Assembly (NCBI GenBank): GCA_934448295.1
Contig: CAKSEY010000004.1
Coordinates: 124,001 to 188,000 of the forward strand
From: an uncultured Oscillospiraceae bacterium
GTDB taxonomy: Bacteria > Bacillota > Clostridia > Oscillospirales > Ruminococcaceae
Direction: 5' to 3'
DNA: 64,000 bases
Shown: positions 1 to 7,819 of the stretch, piece by piece
Layout: every line of letters begins with the position of its first letter
Numbering within the stretch: position 1 is the stretch's first letter
Notes under the pieces: model-generated
Seen by the model: the letters and a program-made list of their open reading frames with translations, nothing else
Database searches by the model: none
Told to the model about the DNA's origin: nothing
Position numbers and translations under genes: made by a program

Positions 1-476
1 TTCACAGCATTGTCCAGGGCAAGCGCGGTTTCCTCCAACGGAGTGTTCGGGTCGAAGATGTGATGGTAGTAGATGTCAACGTAATCCAGCTTCATGCGCT
101 TCAGCGACTGGTCAAGGGAAGCCGTCAGGTACTTGCGGGAACCGTTTCTGTCGCCGTAGGGGCCGTCCCACATCTCAAAGCCAGCTTTTGTGGAGATTAT
201 AAGCTCGTCGCGGTAGGGGCGCAGACCCCGGTCGAGGATCCTGCCGAAATTTTCCTCCGCAGAGCCGTTATACGGATTGCCGTAATTGTTCGCCGCGTCA
301 ATGTAAGTTATGCCGAGGTCGAACGCGGTGCGCACCATTGCCTCCATGTTGTCGAAGCTGTCCTTGTGGCTGAAATTCTGCCAGATTCCCAGCGATACAG
401 CCGGGAGCTTTAGACCGCTGTTTCCGCAGCGGTTGTATACCATTTTTTCGTAGCGGTGTTCGTTTGGTGTGTACAA
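1..476 (-). CDS. aldo/keto reductase, YghZ-like (3' part missing)
   Basis: N-terminal 158 codons of an NADPH-dependent aldo/keto reductase. The frame reads into the window edge, so the C-terminal half is absent. The protein begins MYTPNEHRYEKM and continues with the family's N-terminal RCGNSGLKLPAVSLG and then FDLGITYIDAANNYG, which carries the catalytic Asp and Tyr of the (beta/alpha)8 barrel. The expected Lys follows in ISTKAGF. The long N-terminus and the NYG loop match the YghZ/L-glyceraldehyde-3-phosphate reductase group. A TTG start at 476 is chosen because AGGAGG (485-490) sits 8 nt upstream and relatives carry the same N-terminal extension; the first ATG (443) would cut 11 residues. 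A good promoter lies just upstream, so this is probably the first gene of its transcript. The substrate cannot be told from the sequence. Confidence 0.88.
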   Translation of the reverse strand, partial: MYTPNEHRYEKMVYNRCGNSGLKLPAVSLGIWQNFSHKDSFDNMEAMVRTAFDLGITYIDAANNYGNPYNGSAEENFGRILDRGLRPYRDELIISTKAGFEMWDGPYGDRNGSRKYLTASLDQSLKRMKLDYVDIYYHHIFDPNTPLEETALALDNAV

Positions 477-500
477 TTTCTGTTCCTCCTTTTTTTAATC

Positions 501-529
501 AGTATAGCATATATAAGTGAAAAATACAA
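501..529 (-). promoter_or_regulatory. sigma-A type promoter of the aldo/keto reductase
   Basis: Minus-strand -35 TTGTAT (529-524), a 17-nt spacer and -10 TATACT (506-501). It lies about 25 nt upstream of the TTG start at 476. Confidence 0.7.
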
Positions 530-541
530 GTGCGTAATATG

Positions 542-572
542 AAAAATCTCCCGCCGCACCGGGCAGGAGATT
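542..572 (-). terminator. Rho-independent terminator after the 60-aa gene
   Basis: Stem ATCTCC-GCC / GGC-GGAGAT (571-562 with 555-546, one mismatch) followed on the minus strand by a T-run at 546-542. It ends the operon that begins at 2313. Confidence 0.8.
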
Positions 573-579
573 CATGAAC

Positions 580-762
580 TTATACCTTTTCAAGCTCCTC
601 CTCGCGGCAATAGTAGACTGCCGCCATACCGAAACCGTCCTCGTCGTCGCCGGTGTCGGTGTCGATGACGTAGGTCGTTTCTCCGCCTGCGCCGCTGATA
701 TCGGTGATCGTGCCGATAACTCCGGTTTTCTTTATTCTTACAGTGTCGTCCATCTTAAACAT
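580..762 (-). CDS. 60-aa acidic small protein of unknown function
   Basis: A 60-residue protein beginning MFKMDDTVRIKKTG, with an early VRIKKTGVIGTITDI segment that looks like a small SH3/KOW-like beta barrel, then an acidic TDTGDDEDGFG loop. A GGAGG site lies just before the ATG and the gene starts 2 nt after the ThuA-like gene ends, so it is the last cistron of that operon and is followed by a terminator. The beta-barrel idea comes only from the residue pattern. No family is recognised. Confidence 0.6.
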   Translation of the reverse strand: MFKMDDTVRIKKTGVIGTITDISGAGGETTYVIDTDTGDDEDGFGMAAVYYCREEELEKV

Positions 763-764
763 AG

Positions 765-1478
765 TTATACCTCCAAAGGCGCCGGATTAGTACATTCTAT
801 CTGCGAAGCGCCGGGTTCCGGCTTTGCCCAGTGCACCGCGTTCCCGATTATTCTCAGGACGTTTTTGTCCCTGAACGTCGGGTACTCCTCGTGACCCGGC
901 TGGAAATAGAATATCCTGCCCGCGCCGCGCCGGTAGGTCACTCCGCTGCGGAACACCTCCCCGCCGGAAAACCAGCCCATGAAAACCACCTCGTCCGGGG
1001 TGGGAATGTCGAACGGTTCGCCGTACATTTCCTCCCGTGGAAGCTCAAAGTGCTCCGGAATACCCCGGGCTATCGGGTGGGAGGGCACCACCGTCCAGAG
1101 CCGCTCCCGGTCGCCGTGCCGCCATTTCAGGTTGCAGGAGGTCCCGCACAGTCTTTTGAACACCTTGCTGTGGTGCGCGGAATGAAGCCCTATAAAGCCC
1201 ATTCCCGCGTTTACCCGGCGGCACACGCGTTCAGCCGTTTCGTCAGAAACCTCGTCATGAGCCATGTGCCCCCACCAGATAAGAACGTCGGTCTGCGCGA
1301 GAGCTTCCTCGCTCAGCCCCTGCTGCGGGTCGTCAAGGCACGCTAGCCTTACAATCAACTCCTCGTCCTGCATGAGATAGGAGCCTATCGCCGCGTGGAT
1401 CCCCTGGGGATATATCGCCGCGACCTCCTGCTGGCATTTTTCATGCCGGAATTCGTTCCAGATAAGTACGTTGATCAC
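765..1478 (-). CDS. ThuA-like protein (trehalose-utilization/GATase-1-like fold)
   Basis: A 237-residue cytosolic protein of the ThuA family. Visible family features are the N-terminal INVLIWNEF strand, [14 protein letters not shown], the [14 protein letters not shown] motif around residues 95-110, the [10 protein letters not shown] segment and a C-terminal [16 protein letters not shown] block. ThuA proteins have a class-I glutamine amidotransferase-like fold and are linked to disaccharide (trehalose, sucrose, sugar alcohol) metabolism, possibly as keto-sugar reductases or isomerases, though the enzymology is not settled. The start overlaps the ribosome site at the end of the preceding sugar-isomerase gene (1-nt gap). 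That pairing is common and points to a sugar catabolic step. Confidence 0.85.
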   Translation of the reverse strand: MINVLIWNEFRHEKCQQEVAAIYPQGIHAAIGSYLMQDEELIVRLACLDDPQQGLSEEALAQTDVLIWWGHMAHDEVSDETAERVCRRVNAGMGFIGLHSAHHSKVFKRLCGTSCNLKWRHGDRERLWTVVPSHPIARGIPEHFELPREEMYGEPFDIPTPDEVVFMGWFSGGEVFRSGVTYRRGAGRIFYFQPGHEEYPTFRDKNVLRIIGNAVHWAKPEPGASQIECTNPAPLEV

Positions 1479-1479
1479 T

Positions 1480-2313
1480 TTACACCTCCGAAAGCCAGCG
1501 CTTTACGTTCTCCGCTGAACGGCGCATATACTCCGTCTGGTCCACCGCGCCGAAGTGCTCGACTGAGAAGTCCCCGGAATAGCCGCTCCGCGCCAGCTCC
1601 TTTACTAGCGGTTCTATACCGATATATCCGCCGCCCGTTTCGCACGGGTACATTATTTCCCCGGAAATATCCGCCTTTGCATTCTTTCCGTCCCTGTCGG
1701 CGCGGGAGCTGTCGCGGCTGCGGGCTTTCAGGTGGACGTGGGATATCCTGCCGCGCAGAAGCTTGCAGGCTTCCGCAGCGCTTTCCCTGACATACGCGAA
1801 ATTTCCGGTATCCAACGTAAAGCGAAGCCCCGGCGCTCCCTCAAAAAGCCGGGAAAGCCCCGCGATATTGCAGCAGGGGGAATTCAGGTCGTCGAAGTCC
1901 TCCACCGTGACCGTTATGCCGCGCTCCGCCGCAAGTTCCGTCAGCTTCTGGAGCTGTTCGGCGCACCTGTCGAAAACGCAGTCCCGGTCGTCCCCGGGCT
2001 GGAAAAAACCGGGTATCGCCATGATTTTATCAGCGCCGAAAAGCTCTGCGGCCTCAAGGTGGGCTTTCATCTTTTCAAGGGACTGGGATTCCGCGTCATG
2101 CGGGAAGTCGTACCACGAATAGATCGAAGCCGCTTTCATTCCGCAGCGTTCAAACAGCGCCTTGGTTTCAGCCCCGGCGGATAATCTCCACAGGTCGCAC
2201 TCCAGACCGAAATAGCCCATTTCATGCGCCTCGCAGAGCATTTGCTCCAGCGGGATACCGCGCTGAGCGCAGGCTTCGTATATGTGCTCCAGAAAAATGT
2301 TGATTCTGTTCAT
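1480..2313 (-). CDS. sugar phosphate isomerase/epimerase (xylose isomerase-like TIM barrel)
   Basis: A 277-residue AP-endonuclease-2/xylose-isomerase-like TIM barrel protein. It starts [15 protein letters not shown] at 2313, with GGAGAGGA upstream and a promoter (2344-2372). A longer reading from 2475 is rejected because it would run through that promoter. Recognisable elements are [11 protein letters not shown], a VTVEDFDD strand with a metal-type Glu, [11 protein letters not shown] (Asp), [10 protein letters not shown] (the His of the metal site), and FSVEHFGA near the C-terminus. Family members interconvert sugars or inositol intermediates using a divalent metal. With ThuA next to it, a role in keto-sugar or cyclitol breakdown is likely, but the substrate is unknown. 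Confidence 0.85.
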   Translation of the reverse strand: MNRINIFLEHIYEACAQRGIPLEQMLCEAHEMGYFGLECDLWRLSAGAETKALFERCGMKAASIYSWYDFPHDAESQSLEKMKAHLEAAELFGADKIMAIPGFFQPGDDRDCVFDRCAEQLQKLTELAAERGITVTVEDFDDLNSPCCNIAGLSRLFEGAPGLRFTLDTGNFAYVRESAAEACKLLRGRISHVHLKARSRDSSRADRDGKNAKADISGEIMYPCETGGGYIGIEPLVKELARSGYSGDFSVEHFGAVDQTEYMRRSAENVKRWLSEV

Positions 2314-2343
2314 GAAATATCCTCTCCTGACAATTCTTCTATA

Positions 2344-2372
2344 ATTATAGAGCAACCCGCCGGAAAATGCAA
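2344..2372 (-). promoter_or_regulatory. promoter of the isomerase-ThuA operon
   Basis: -35 TTGCAT (2372-2367), 17-nt spacer, -10 TATAAT (2349-2344) on the minus strand, about 30 nt before the ATG at 2313. Confidence 0.75.
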
Positions 2373-2396
2373 TAGCTTTTTGCAAAAAGAAAAATA

Positions 2397-2580
2397 GCAC
2401 TGCGGAACAAACCACAGTGCACCAGACTGTCGATAAACCGCCATCTGCGTCGTCACTCCGCATGACGGCAGGCACAAAGCCTAGCCGTCATGCGGGTTCC
2501 TAGCATCTGACGATTTCTCGCCAGTCTGGGGAAGATACTTTTTTCGACAAGCTGACGCACTGCCGAACAAACCACAGTGC
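2397..2580. repeat. palindromic intergenic element bounded by two near-identical 24-nt hairpin units
   Basis: The two ends (2397-2420 and 2557-2580) are direct copies differing at one base, and each is itself a small hairpin, GCACTG...CAGTGC. Between them lie nested inverted repeats: CCAGACTG (2422-2429) with CAGTCTGG (2522-2529), TGTCGA (2428-2433) with TCGACA (2544-2549), and a central perfect 12-bp stem CCGCATGACGGC (2458-2469) with its complement (2484-2495) enclosing a further GGC/GCC. It sits between the end of one minus-strand operon and the promoter of the next. It could be a mobile palindromic (MITE/REP-like) element, a terminator structure, or a structured RNA. Confidence 0.7.
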
Positions 2581-2588
2581 GCGTATTT

Positions 2589-2996
2589 TCAAATCTCTTT
2601 CCTGGTGAGCCTGTTCACCGCAAGGAATACCAGAGTGATCCACACGGAGCCCGTCGCTATAAAAATCGGATAAAACGGCGAGATTATCAGCACTACTGGA
2701 GAATATCCGGCATGCCAGCGCATATATTCGAAGCCGCCGCATACCGCGCCGACTATCAGCGCCGCAGCCAGAGCCGGCAGAAGCACCGCCAGCACATAAT
2801 GCCTGAAGCAGGCGCCGCGCCTTGATTCAGCGCCGCGCTCCATTATCGACAGGAACACGCTGAACCCAGCCGCCGCAAGCCCCCAGACTATCGCGCCCGG
2901 AACCGACGTCCACATAAACAGCCCGACCAGGAGCAGAATACTCTGACCGAACAGGTTCACAAAAGCGTCAAAAATGTATGTGCGTGCCAGCTTCAT
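2589..2996 (-). CDS. four-helix integral membrane protein, unknown
   Basis: A 135-residue protein dominated by four hydrophobic segments (about residues 12-32, 36-50, 68-88 and 99-125), joined by a short charged loop, MERGAESRRGACF, and ending in NRLTRKEI. No catalytic motif is seen and no family is recognised. A GGAGG site precedes the ATG, and the gene starts 17 nt after the choloylglycine hydrolase gene, so the two are probably co-transcribed. Whether it has any part in transport or protection linked to that enzyme is a guess. Confidence 0.65.
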   Translation of the reverse strand: MKLARTYIFDAFVNLFGQSILLLVGLFMWTSVPGAIVWGLAAAGFSVFLSIMERGAESRRGACFRHYVLAVLLPALAAALIVGAVCGGFEYMRWHAGYSPVVLIISPFYPIFIATGSVWITLVFLAVNRLTRKEI

Positions 2997-3013
2997 AATG
3001 CACCTCCAAAATC

Positions 3014-3988
3014 TCAGTTCTGCCAGAGAATGTCCTCTTTCTGGAGCATGGGGTAACGCGCGAGCCTCTCGCCGTCAAGGTCGGCGCGGTGCATATCCAC
3101 GGCGGTTATCCTGCGGTTGAGGTAGGTCGTGTAGTAATACACCCCGGTCTGCGCGTTCCAGCAGGAGGTGTAAATGGTGATCTCAAACTTACCCTCCGAT
3201 ACCTCGCAGCAGCCGCGGGACTGCTCCACCGAGCCGAGAATGTGGAAGAACTGTCCCACGCTCTCCTCCTCTGACGAGCCGGAGCGCGCGTTCATCTTCG
3301 TGAATGCCACCCGGGCGAACCTTGAAGCGGAGGATAAGTCCCCAGGAAGTCCCAGGGCGCCCATTCCCCGGCTGTACTGCTTAAGCGGAAGCTTGTCGGA
3401 AAACTGATTCTGCGGGTCTTTCGGCGACAGCTTCATATAGTTGTTGAGCATGAACATCTGCTGCTCAAAGGGCGGGTTGTTGGCCAGGACGCCTGCCGGG
3501 TCATCATAGACATGAAGCCCGCTTTCGGTGGATTCCACAACGATAGCGCCGGATCTGTCCGCAATTATCCAGTGGAGCTGCGCCGCCGGGAAATCCCCGC
3601 TGAACGGCGTTCCGACTAGATTCATCGAGCCTATCAGCTCCCGAGCCTGCGAAATGTCGGCGCACTGTGAGAGCACCCACGGGATAAACTCAAACTGCGC
3701 CACATTCCGCCTGCCGTCCTGCAAATCGGCGTAATGCGCGTTGCCAACGAAATTCAGCCCAGCCATGCCGAGACCCTTTTCGTTTACTGCGTCATAATAG
3801 AGCGGATAACCCTCCGCAATATGCGCCATTCCGATTATCGCGTAATGGCTGTCTAGGCTTACGTCATGCCGGAAATTGAACGGATAGTTCCGGGGAGTTA
3901 CCGTTATTTCCTCGCCGTATGAAAATTCGTAGTCCAGCGTTCTGCCCATATAGAAACATTCCGTCTGGTAGGTTGCCGCCGTGCACAT
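3014..3988 (-). CDS. choloylglycine hydrolase family protein (bile-salt hydrolase / penicillin acylase type)
   Basis: A 324-residue Ntn-hydrolase. The chosen ATG (3988) gives MCTAATYQTECF, so removal of Met exposes the catalytic Cys2, as required in this family; an AAAGGAG site lies 8 nt upstream. The other active-site residues are in place: Arg16 and Asp19 in MGRTLDY, Asn79 in AGLNFVGN, Asn171 in LANNPPF and Arg223 in SASRF. The segment RGMGALGLPGDLSS is the usual signature of gut bile-salt hydrolases. The enzyme would cleave the amide bond of conjugated bile acids or other linear amides (N-acyl amines, penicillin V); the sequence alone does not settle which. It is cytosolic, with no signal peptide. 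Its promoter lies within the 3' end of the upstream gene. Confidence 0.92.
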   Translation of the reverse strand: MCTAATYQTECFYMGRTLDYEFSYGEEITVTPRNYPFNFRHDVSLDSHYAIIGMAHIAEGYPLYYDAVNEKGLGMAGLNFVGNAHYADLQDGRRNVAQFEFIPWVLSQCADISQARELIGSMNLVGTPFSGDFPAAQLHWIIADRSGAIVVESTESGLHVYDDPAGVLANNPPFEQQMFMLNNYMKLSPKDPQNQFSDKLPLKQYSRGMGALGLPGDLSSASRFARVAFTKMNARSGSSEEESVGQFFHILGSVEQSRGCCEVSEGKFEITIYTSCWNAQTGVYYYTTYLNRRITAVDMHRADLDGERLARYPMLQKEDILWQN

Positions 3989-4032
3989 TTCTATCACTCC
4001 TTTATACAAGTATTCCCTGTTTCATATAAAGT

Positions 4033-4061
4033 ATTATAGCACATCTGCGGCGTAACGTCAA
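4033..4061 (-). promoter_or_regulatory. promoter of the choloylglycine hydrolase gene
   Basis: -35 TTGACG (4061-4056), 17-nt spacer, -10 TATAAT (4038-4033) on the minus strand. The -35 box overlaps the last codons of the preceding large gene, so the hydrolase can be transcribed separately. Confidence 0.75.
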
Positions 4062-6838
4062 TACGGGTAATAGAATCTGTCCAGCCTCCAGCCGTCTGCT
4101 TCCTTGACAGCGTTGATCGTGTAGGCGTCGGTCTTTCCGGTGGAGCCGCCGTGCACGTCGTCGTTATAGGAAACAGTGTAGGTTATCTCCGCCTGGGTTC
4201 CCTCCGGGTTCTCCCATGTGACCTCCGGAATGACCTCGTATATTTCAGGGTCAGTGCCGCGCCCGCCCATCATGCTGTACATCCTGCCGTTGTATTCGAT
4301 AACGCTGCGGCCTGTCACATACCGGAGCGCTTCCTCGGCAACATCATGGGTATAGACCTGCCCGAAAGCGGCAAGCAGACCATCGCGCGTGCGCCAGTCC
4401 TTGTTCCTGATTTCGCAAACCCACTGGGTTTTGCCGTTTACTTCAGTTTCAAAGCCCCATCCCATCCAGTCGGGGTCGTTCACCACAAAATCAAACCACA
4501 GCCTGCGCGCCTGGCTGTCAAGGCTAAGGAGTGCGCTTTCAATGTTGTCTGACGAATTGTTATAAACAACGGTTTTGCCGTCTTTATTCGTGATGAATCC
4601 GTCGTCGGTGAGGGTAAACTCGCTGTCGGCATAGGTTTCCACCCTGTTCCATGCATGGCGGTCGGTGACGAGCCATATCGTGCCGTCCGAGGGGTTGTGC
4701 TTTGTTATCAGTATATATTTTCCCCTGAAATATATCTCTGGGTCGGCGTCCGTATAGTCAATGAGCAGGGTATTCATGCATGAATCCTGAACATACTCAT
4801 AAATCATCGCTTCATTATCATTAAATCTTGATATCACGAACAGCGAGCCGCCGTTATCCATGACGCTGATATGCTCTGAGTTGGCAATGAATTCATACAG
4901 GTCAAGCTGCTGATTCCACCAGTACACATCATCGCACTGCCCCTCCGTGGTGGAATACCTGCGGACGATATACAGCTCCGCTCCGTCAGAGTCCTGCACC
5001 AGACGATATTCAAGCTCTATATCCGATCCGGTAAGTTCTTCCGGCTCTGCGCCGGTTCTCCAGTCGCCCAACGGATAGAAACCGTAATTTTTCAGCGGCG
5101 ACCAGAAATTTTCAATATCGTTGATATCTCCGCTCTGGGGAGTGAGCGTATACGTCCACTTTCCGCCGCTCTCTGAGAACTCCGCGATAAAGGAGCGTTT
5201 GATCACGCCCTCGTATGTGCCGCCGGGCTCAAGGGATTTCCACGGAGTTTCCGCGTCATACAGGTCAACGTATATCACCGGGTGTTCAGGGTCTGTGATG
5301 TCGAGCTTGTTGCTTTCGCAGTGGTTTTCCAAATCGCCGAATGTATCGACGCTTACCGGAACGCGCTTCCAGTGCATTCCTGCGAAATCGGCTTCCGCGT
5401 TTTCAAACAGTTCATAAACTGCTTCTGAGAGCGCTGGGTCGTCAGCTTCCGCAAGGAATTTCATTATTCCAAGGCGCGATATCGCGGTCTGACCAAGCGC
5501 ATCCTGTTCACTTCCGTTGCCGTTCCAGTAATGATATCTGTATTCAGCAAAGGAGCGACAGTCGTCCTCGGAATAGTCGTATACAAACATTCTCTCCGGG
5601 TCGTTTTTCATGACCACCCACAGGCTGTTGTAATCCGATTTGCTCTCGCCGCGCAGCATGAAGAACGCGGTATTGTCCGCATTTGCCGCAAACCCGCCGC
5701 AGGTCATTCCTCCGGGAGACAGGTCGAACACAGTGTCATATCTGTACTGCAAATACTCCGAGCCTGTGACTTTCCTTTCATCGGCGCTGTACTGTGACCA
5801 CGAGCCTACGAACCAGGTTTCGAATAGCTTCATAGCTTCTTTGTCGGTTCTGAAATCCAGCTCCGACATATCGAACGTACCCTGAATCGGCTGCTTTGTT
5901 TTCTGGGCGGTCTGCGCCTTTTCAACAAGGTACTCCGCAAGCGCCTGCGTGTCGTAAAAGCCGTAGTATTTCGCGGGGTTTACATTCGTGGTGGTGGGGT
6001 ATTCCACGGCGTCTCCGCCGGAATTGTTCTCTATCGGATAGTTCGCTATCGGAAGCCCGCCGAGCACGCTGCTTCTCACCGCCGCATAGTCCTTTCCGTC
6101 AACGGTTATGATGTCGGAAAGCGCGAACTCCGCCGAAAGCCGGTACTCCCCGTCGGTGCAGTACAGCGCCGCCAGAATACGGTCGCCGATGGAATAGACC
6201 GGGCAGCCCACGGACTGATTCGACTCCGTTCCGCGAACCACGAAATGAATGCTTCTGCCCTGCTGCTCAAGCCCGGTGAGGTTCATGAAACACTCGTCCA
6301 CCGTGACCTCATAGACTGAGAAGCTGTCGTCAATAGCGCCAAGGCAGTTTGTCACCGTGAATTCCGCAACGAGCTGGGTCCTGTAAATATTGCCGTTCTG
6401 GCTGTCAAGCTCCGCCCTGACGGCATAGTCCGTGTTCAGCGTTACTTCACCGCAGTTTATGTCCCTGTTCTCATACCGCGGGAGGTCGTCAACATTCAGG
6501 ATATCGCCCGCATCGGCTTCGGAGGTCTGCGAACCGCTCTCGGCGGGCTGCGTCTGCTGTACGGGGATAAGTCCGCCCTTGAATGCCGCCGTAACTCCCA
6601 CCGCAATGACTGCCGCTGCTGCCGCTGTGCTGATAAGCGCAGTCCTGAGCGGCTTTTTCTTCTTGGGCACCGGGCGGTACTCATGGTCGAAGTTCATGAA
6701 CGCATCTGCATACATTCCGGCGGAACCGTCATGAGCGCCTGTTTTCACAGAATCCACAAAGCGCTTTTCAAGCTCGGACAGCCTTTCTTCGGAGAGCGAC
6801 ATCCTGTCGTATGCCGTTCTGAGTTCGTTTTCAGTCAT
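4058..6838 (-). CDS. large membrane-anchored protein, putative anti-sigma factor
   Basis: A 926-residue protein. Residues 1-64 are a charged cytoplasmic segment, residues 65-88 (after PKKKKP) a single Ala/Val-rich membrane helix, and the remaining ~840 residues are predicted to lie outside. The outer part is rich in Tyr, Trp, Asp and Gly. One stretch (about residues 640-760) has propeller-like strands such as ISVMDNGGSLFVISRF and YILITKHNPSDGTIWLV. The C-terminal ~90 residues resemble an NTF2-like or cystatin-like fold. The ATG overlaps the sigma-factor stop as ATGA, so translation is coupled. Position and topology fit an anti-sigma factor, but no ASD or zinc anti-sigma motif is visible, so the role is inferred. 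The size is unusual. Confidence 0.7.
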   Translation of the reverse strand: MTENELRTAYDRMSLSEERLSELEKRFVDSVKTGAHDGSAGMYADAFMNFDHEYRPVPKKKKPLRTALISTAAAAAVIAVGVTAAFKGGLIPVQQTQPAESGSQTSEADAGDILNVDDLPRYENRDINCGEVTLNTDYAVRAELDSQNGNIYRTQLVAEFTVTNCLGAIDDSFSVYEVTVDECFMNLTGLEQQGRSIHFVVRGTESNQSVGCPVYSIGDRILAALYCTDGEYRLSAEFALSDIITVDGKDYAAVRSSVLGGLPIANYPIENNSGGDAVEYPTTTNVNPAKYYGFYDTQALAEYLVEKAQTAQKTKQPIQGTFDMSELDFRTDKEAMKLFETWFVGSWSQYSADERKVTGSEYLQYRYDTVFDLSPGGMTCGGFAANADNTAFFMLRGESKSDYNSLWVVMKNDPERMFVYDYSEDDCRSFAEYRYHYWNGNGSEQDALGQTAISRLGIMKFLAEADDPALSEAVYELFENAEADFAGMHWKRVPVSVDTFGDLENHCESNKLDITDPEHPVIYVDLYDAETPWKSLEPGGTYEGVIKRSFIAEFSESGGKWTYTLTPQSGDINDIENFWSPLKNYGFYPLGDWRTGAEPEELTGSDIELEYRLVQDSDGAELYIVRRYSTTEGQCDDVYWWNQQLDLYEFIANSEHISVMDNGGSLFVISRFNDNEAMIYEYVQDSCMNTLLIDYTDADPEIYFRGKYILITKHNPSDGTIWLVTDRHAWNRVETYADSEFTLTDDGFITNKDGKTVVYNNSSDNIESALLSLDSQARRLWFDFVVNDPDWMGWGFETEVNGKTQWVCEIRNKDWRTRDGLLAAFGQVYTHDVAEEALRYVTGRSVIEYNGRMYSMMGGRGTDPEIYEVIPEVTWENPEGTQAEITYTVSYNDDVHGGSTGKTDAYTINAVKEADGWRLDRFYYPY

Positions 6839-7314
6839 TTCGATCCCTCCTCCAGAATTATTTTCAGCAGCTTCCTGCCCTTTGCCAGCCTTTTATAGAC
6901 CGTGTTTTCAGTGATATCAAGCGCGTACGCTATCTCGGCGGCTGGCATATCCTCGTAATAAAACAGGTACACCACCGTCTTTATCATCTCCGGCAGACTC
7001 AGTACCATATCCAGCAGCTCGTTTTCGCGCTTCTGGGGCGCCGCTACCTCCGCCGCCTGGTCAAGCGGAACGCTGCGCTTTACCCGCGCTGATTTCACAA
7101 CGTTGAGCGCCCTGTGCTCCGCCATCTGGATAAGCCAGTACTTCATGTGGGTCTCATCGTTGAACCCGCTGTGCGCCGCTGCCGCCGTGAAGCACTCCAT
7201 CAGTATATCCTCGGCCTCCTCCGGGATTTTTACGATCCCGAGGGCGATCCTGTAAACCATGTTGGCGTACTGCCTGAAAACTGCGGCCGCGTTCTCCTGC
7301 GTTATCTGGAACAC
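6835..7314 (-). CDS. RNA polymerase ECF-type sigma factor
   Basis: About 159 residues with sigma region 2 (YANMVYRIALGIV, then EEAEDILMECF) and region 4 (LPEMIKTVVYLFYYEDM followed by AYALDITENTVYKRLAKGR, a helix-turn-helix for the -35 element). The linker contains the basic SARVKRSVPLD. I prefer the GTG at 7314, which has GGGGAGG 5 nt upstream. The ATG at 7332 would lie only about 8 nt from the likely transcription start set by the TATAAT at 7352-7347, leaving no room for ribosome binding. The gene is coupled to the following membrane protein by an ATGA overlap. The pair is probably a sigma/anti-sigma unit answering an envelope signal, with its target genes unknown. Confidence 0.85.
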   Translation of the reverse strand: MFQITQENAAAVFRQYANMVYRIALGIVKIPEEAEDILMECFTAAAAHSGFNDETHMKYWLIQMAEHRALNVVKSARVKRSVPLDQAAEVAAPQKRENELLDMVLSLPEMIKTVVYLFYYEDMPAAEIAYALDITENTVYKRLAKGRKLLKIILEEGSK

Positions 7315-7346
7315 CGAGACCTCCCCTTTCATATTTTCCTTTTGTA

Positions 7347-7355
7347 ATTATAACA
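7347..7355 (-). promoter_or_regulatory. extended -10 promoter of the sigma-factor gene
   Basis: TGTTATAAT on the minus strand (7355-7347) is an extended -10 element. No good -35 hexamer is seen at the usual distance. ECF operons are often self-activated, so the upstream GC-rich stretch may hold a sigma-specific -35. Confidence 0.55.
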
Positions 7356-7435
7356 TACCAGCGCGGGAAAATCTGCCCGGTCTGCGAAATTTTCTGCAAA
7401 AAAATTCCGGAGCAGGCGCGCCGCTCCGGGATTTT

Positions 7436-7795
7436 TTATATGACGCTGTCCCTGTATCTGGTCAGCGCTTCCGTGGTCATAATGTGATTCTGCTCCACCG
7501 CGGCGAACAGCTCGTCAGCCCCGTCGGCGGCGCCTGACCTCAGCAGCTCAGTCAGGTCGGAGCTGCACTCGTACAGCCTGTCGAAACCGAGATTCACGCT
7601 CACGCCTTTCAGCGTATGCGCAGCGCGGAACGCGTCCTCTGTTCTTCCGTCCGCAAGCGCCGATTTCAGCTCGGCAAAGCTCGGGTCATTCAGGAACTTC
7701 ACCGCGACCCTTGCGATTATCGCCTCGTTCCCGAGCCTGCGGAGAACCGCGTCAAAATCTGAGCCTGTCAGCTCGTAACACTCCCTTATAGTCAT
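7436..7795 (-). CDS. Hpt (histidine phosphotransfer) domain protein
   Basis: A 119-residue stand-alone Hpt domain. The phospho-accepting His60 lies in the motif AHTLKGVSVNLG, preceded by the usual helix RTEDAFRA. It would pass phosphoryl groups between a hybrid kinase and a response regulator. GAGAGG precedes the ATG. The gene follows, 24 nt downstream, a decayed GGDEF/REC/HD-GYP gene whose receiver domain was probably its partner, so the Hpt protein may now be orphaned or may serve another regulator. Confidence 0.85.
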   Translation of the reverse strand: MTIRECYELTGSDFDAVLRRLGNEAIIARVAVKFLNDPSFAELKSALADGRTEDAFRAAHTLKGVSVNLGFDRLYECSSDLTELLRSGAADGADELFAAVEQNHIMTTEALTRYRDSVI

Positions 7796-7819
7796 AAAAA
7801 CCTCTCTTTATATTTTACT

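Noticed and set aside
2314..2475. N-terminal extension of the sugar isomerase to 2475
   Set aside because: The extension would run through a good promoter (2344-2372). The ATG at 2313 has a ribosome site and begins the conserved fold.
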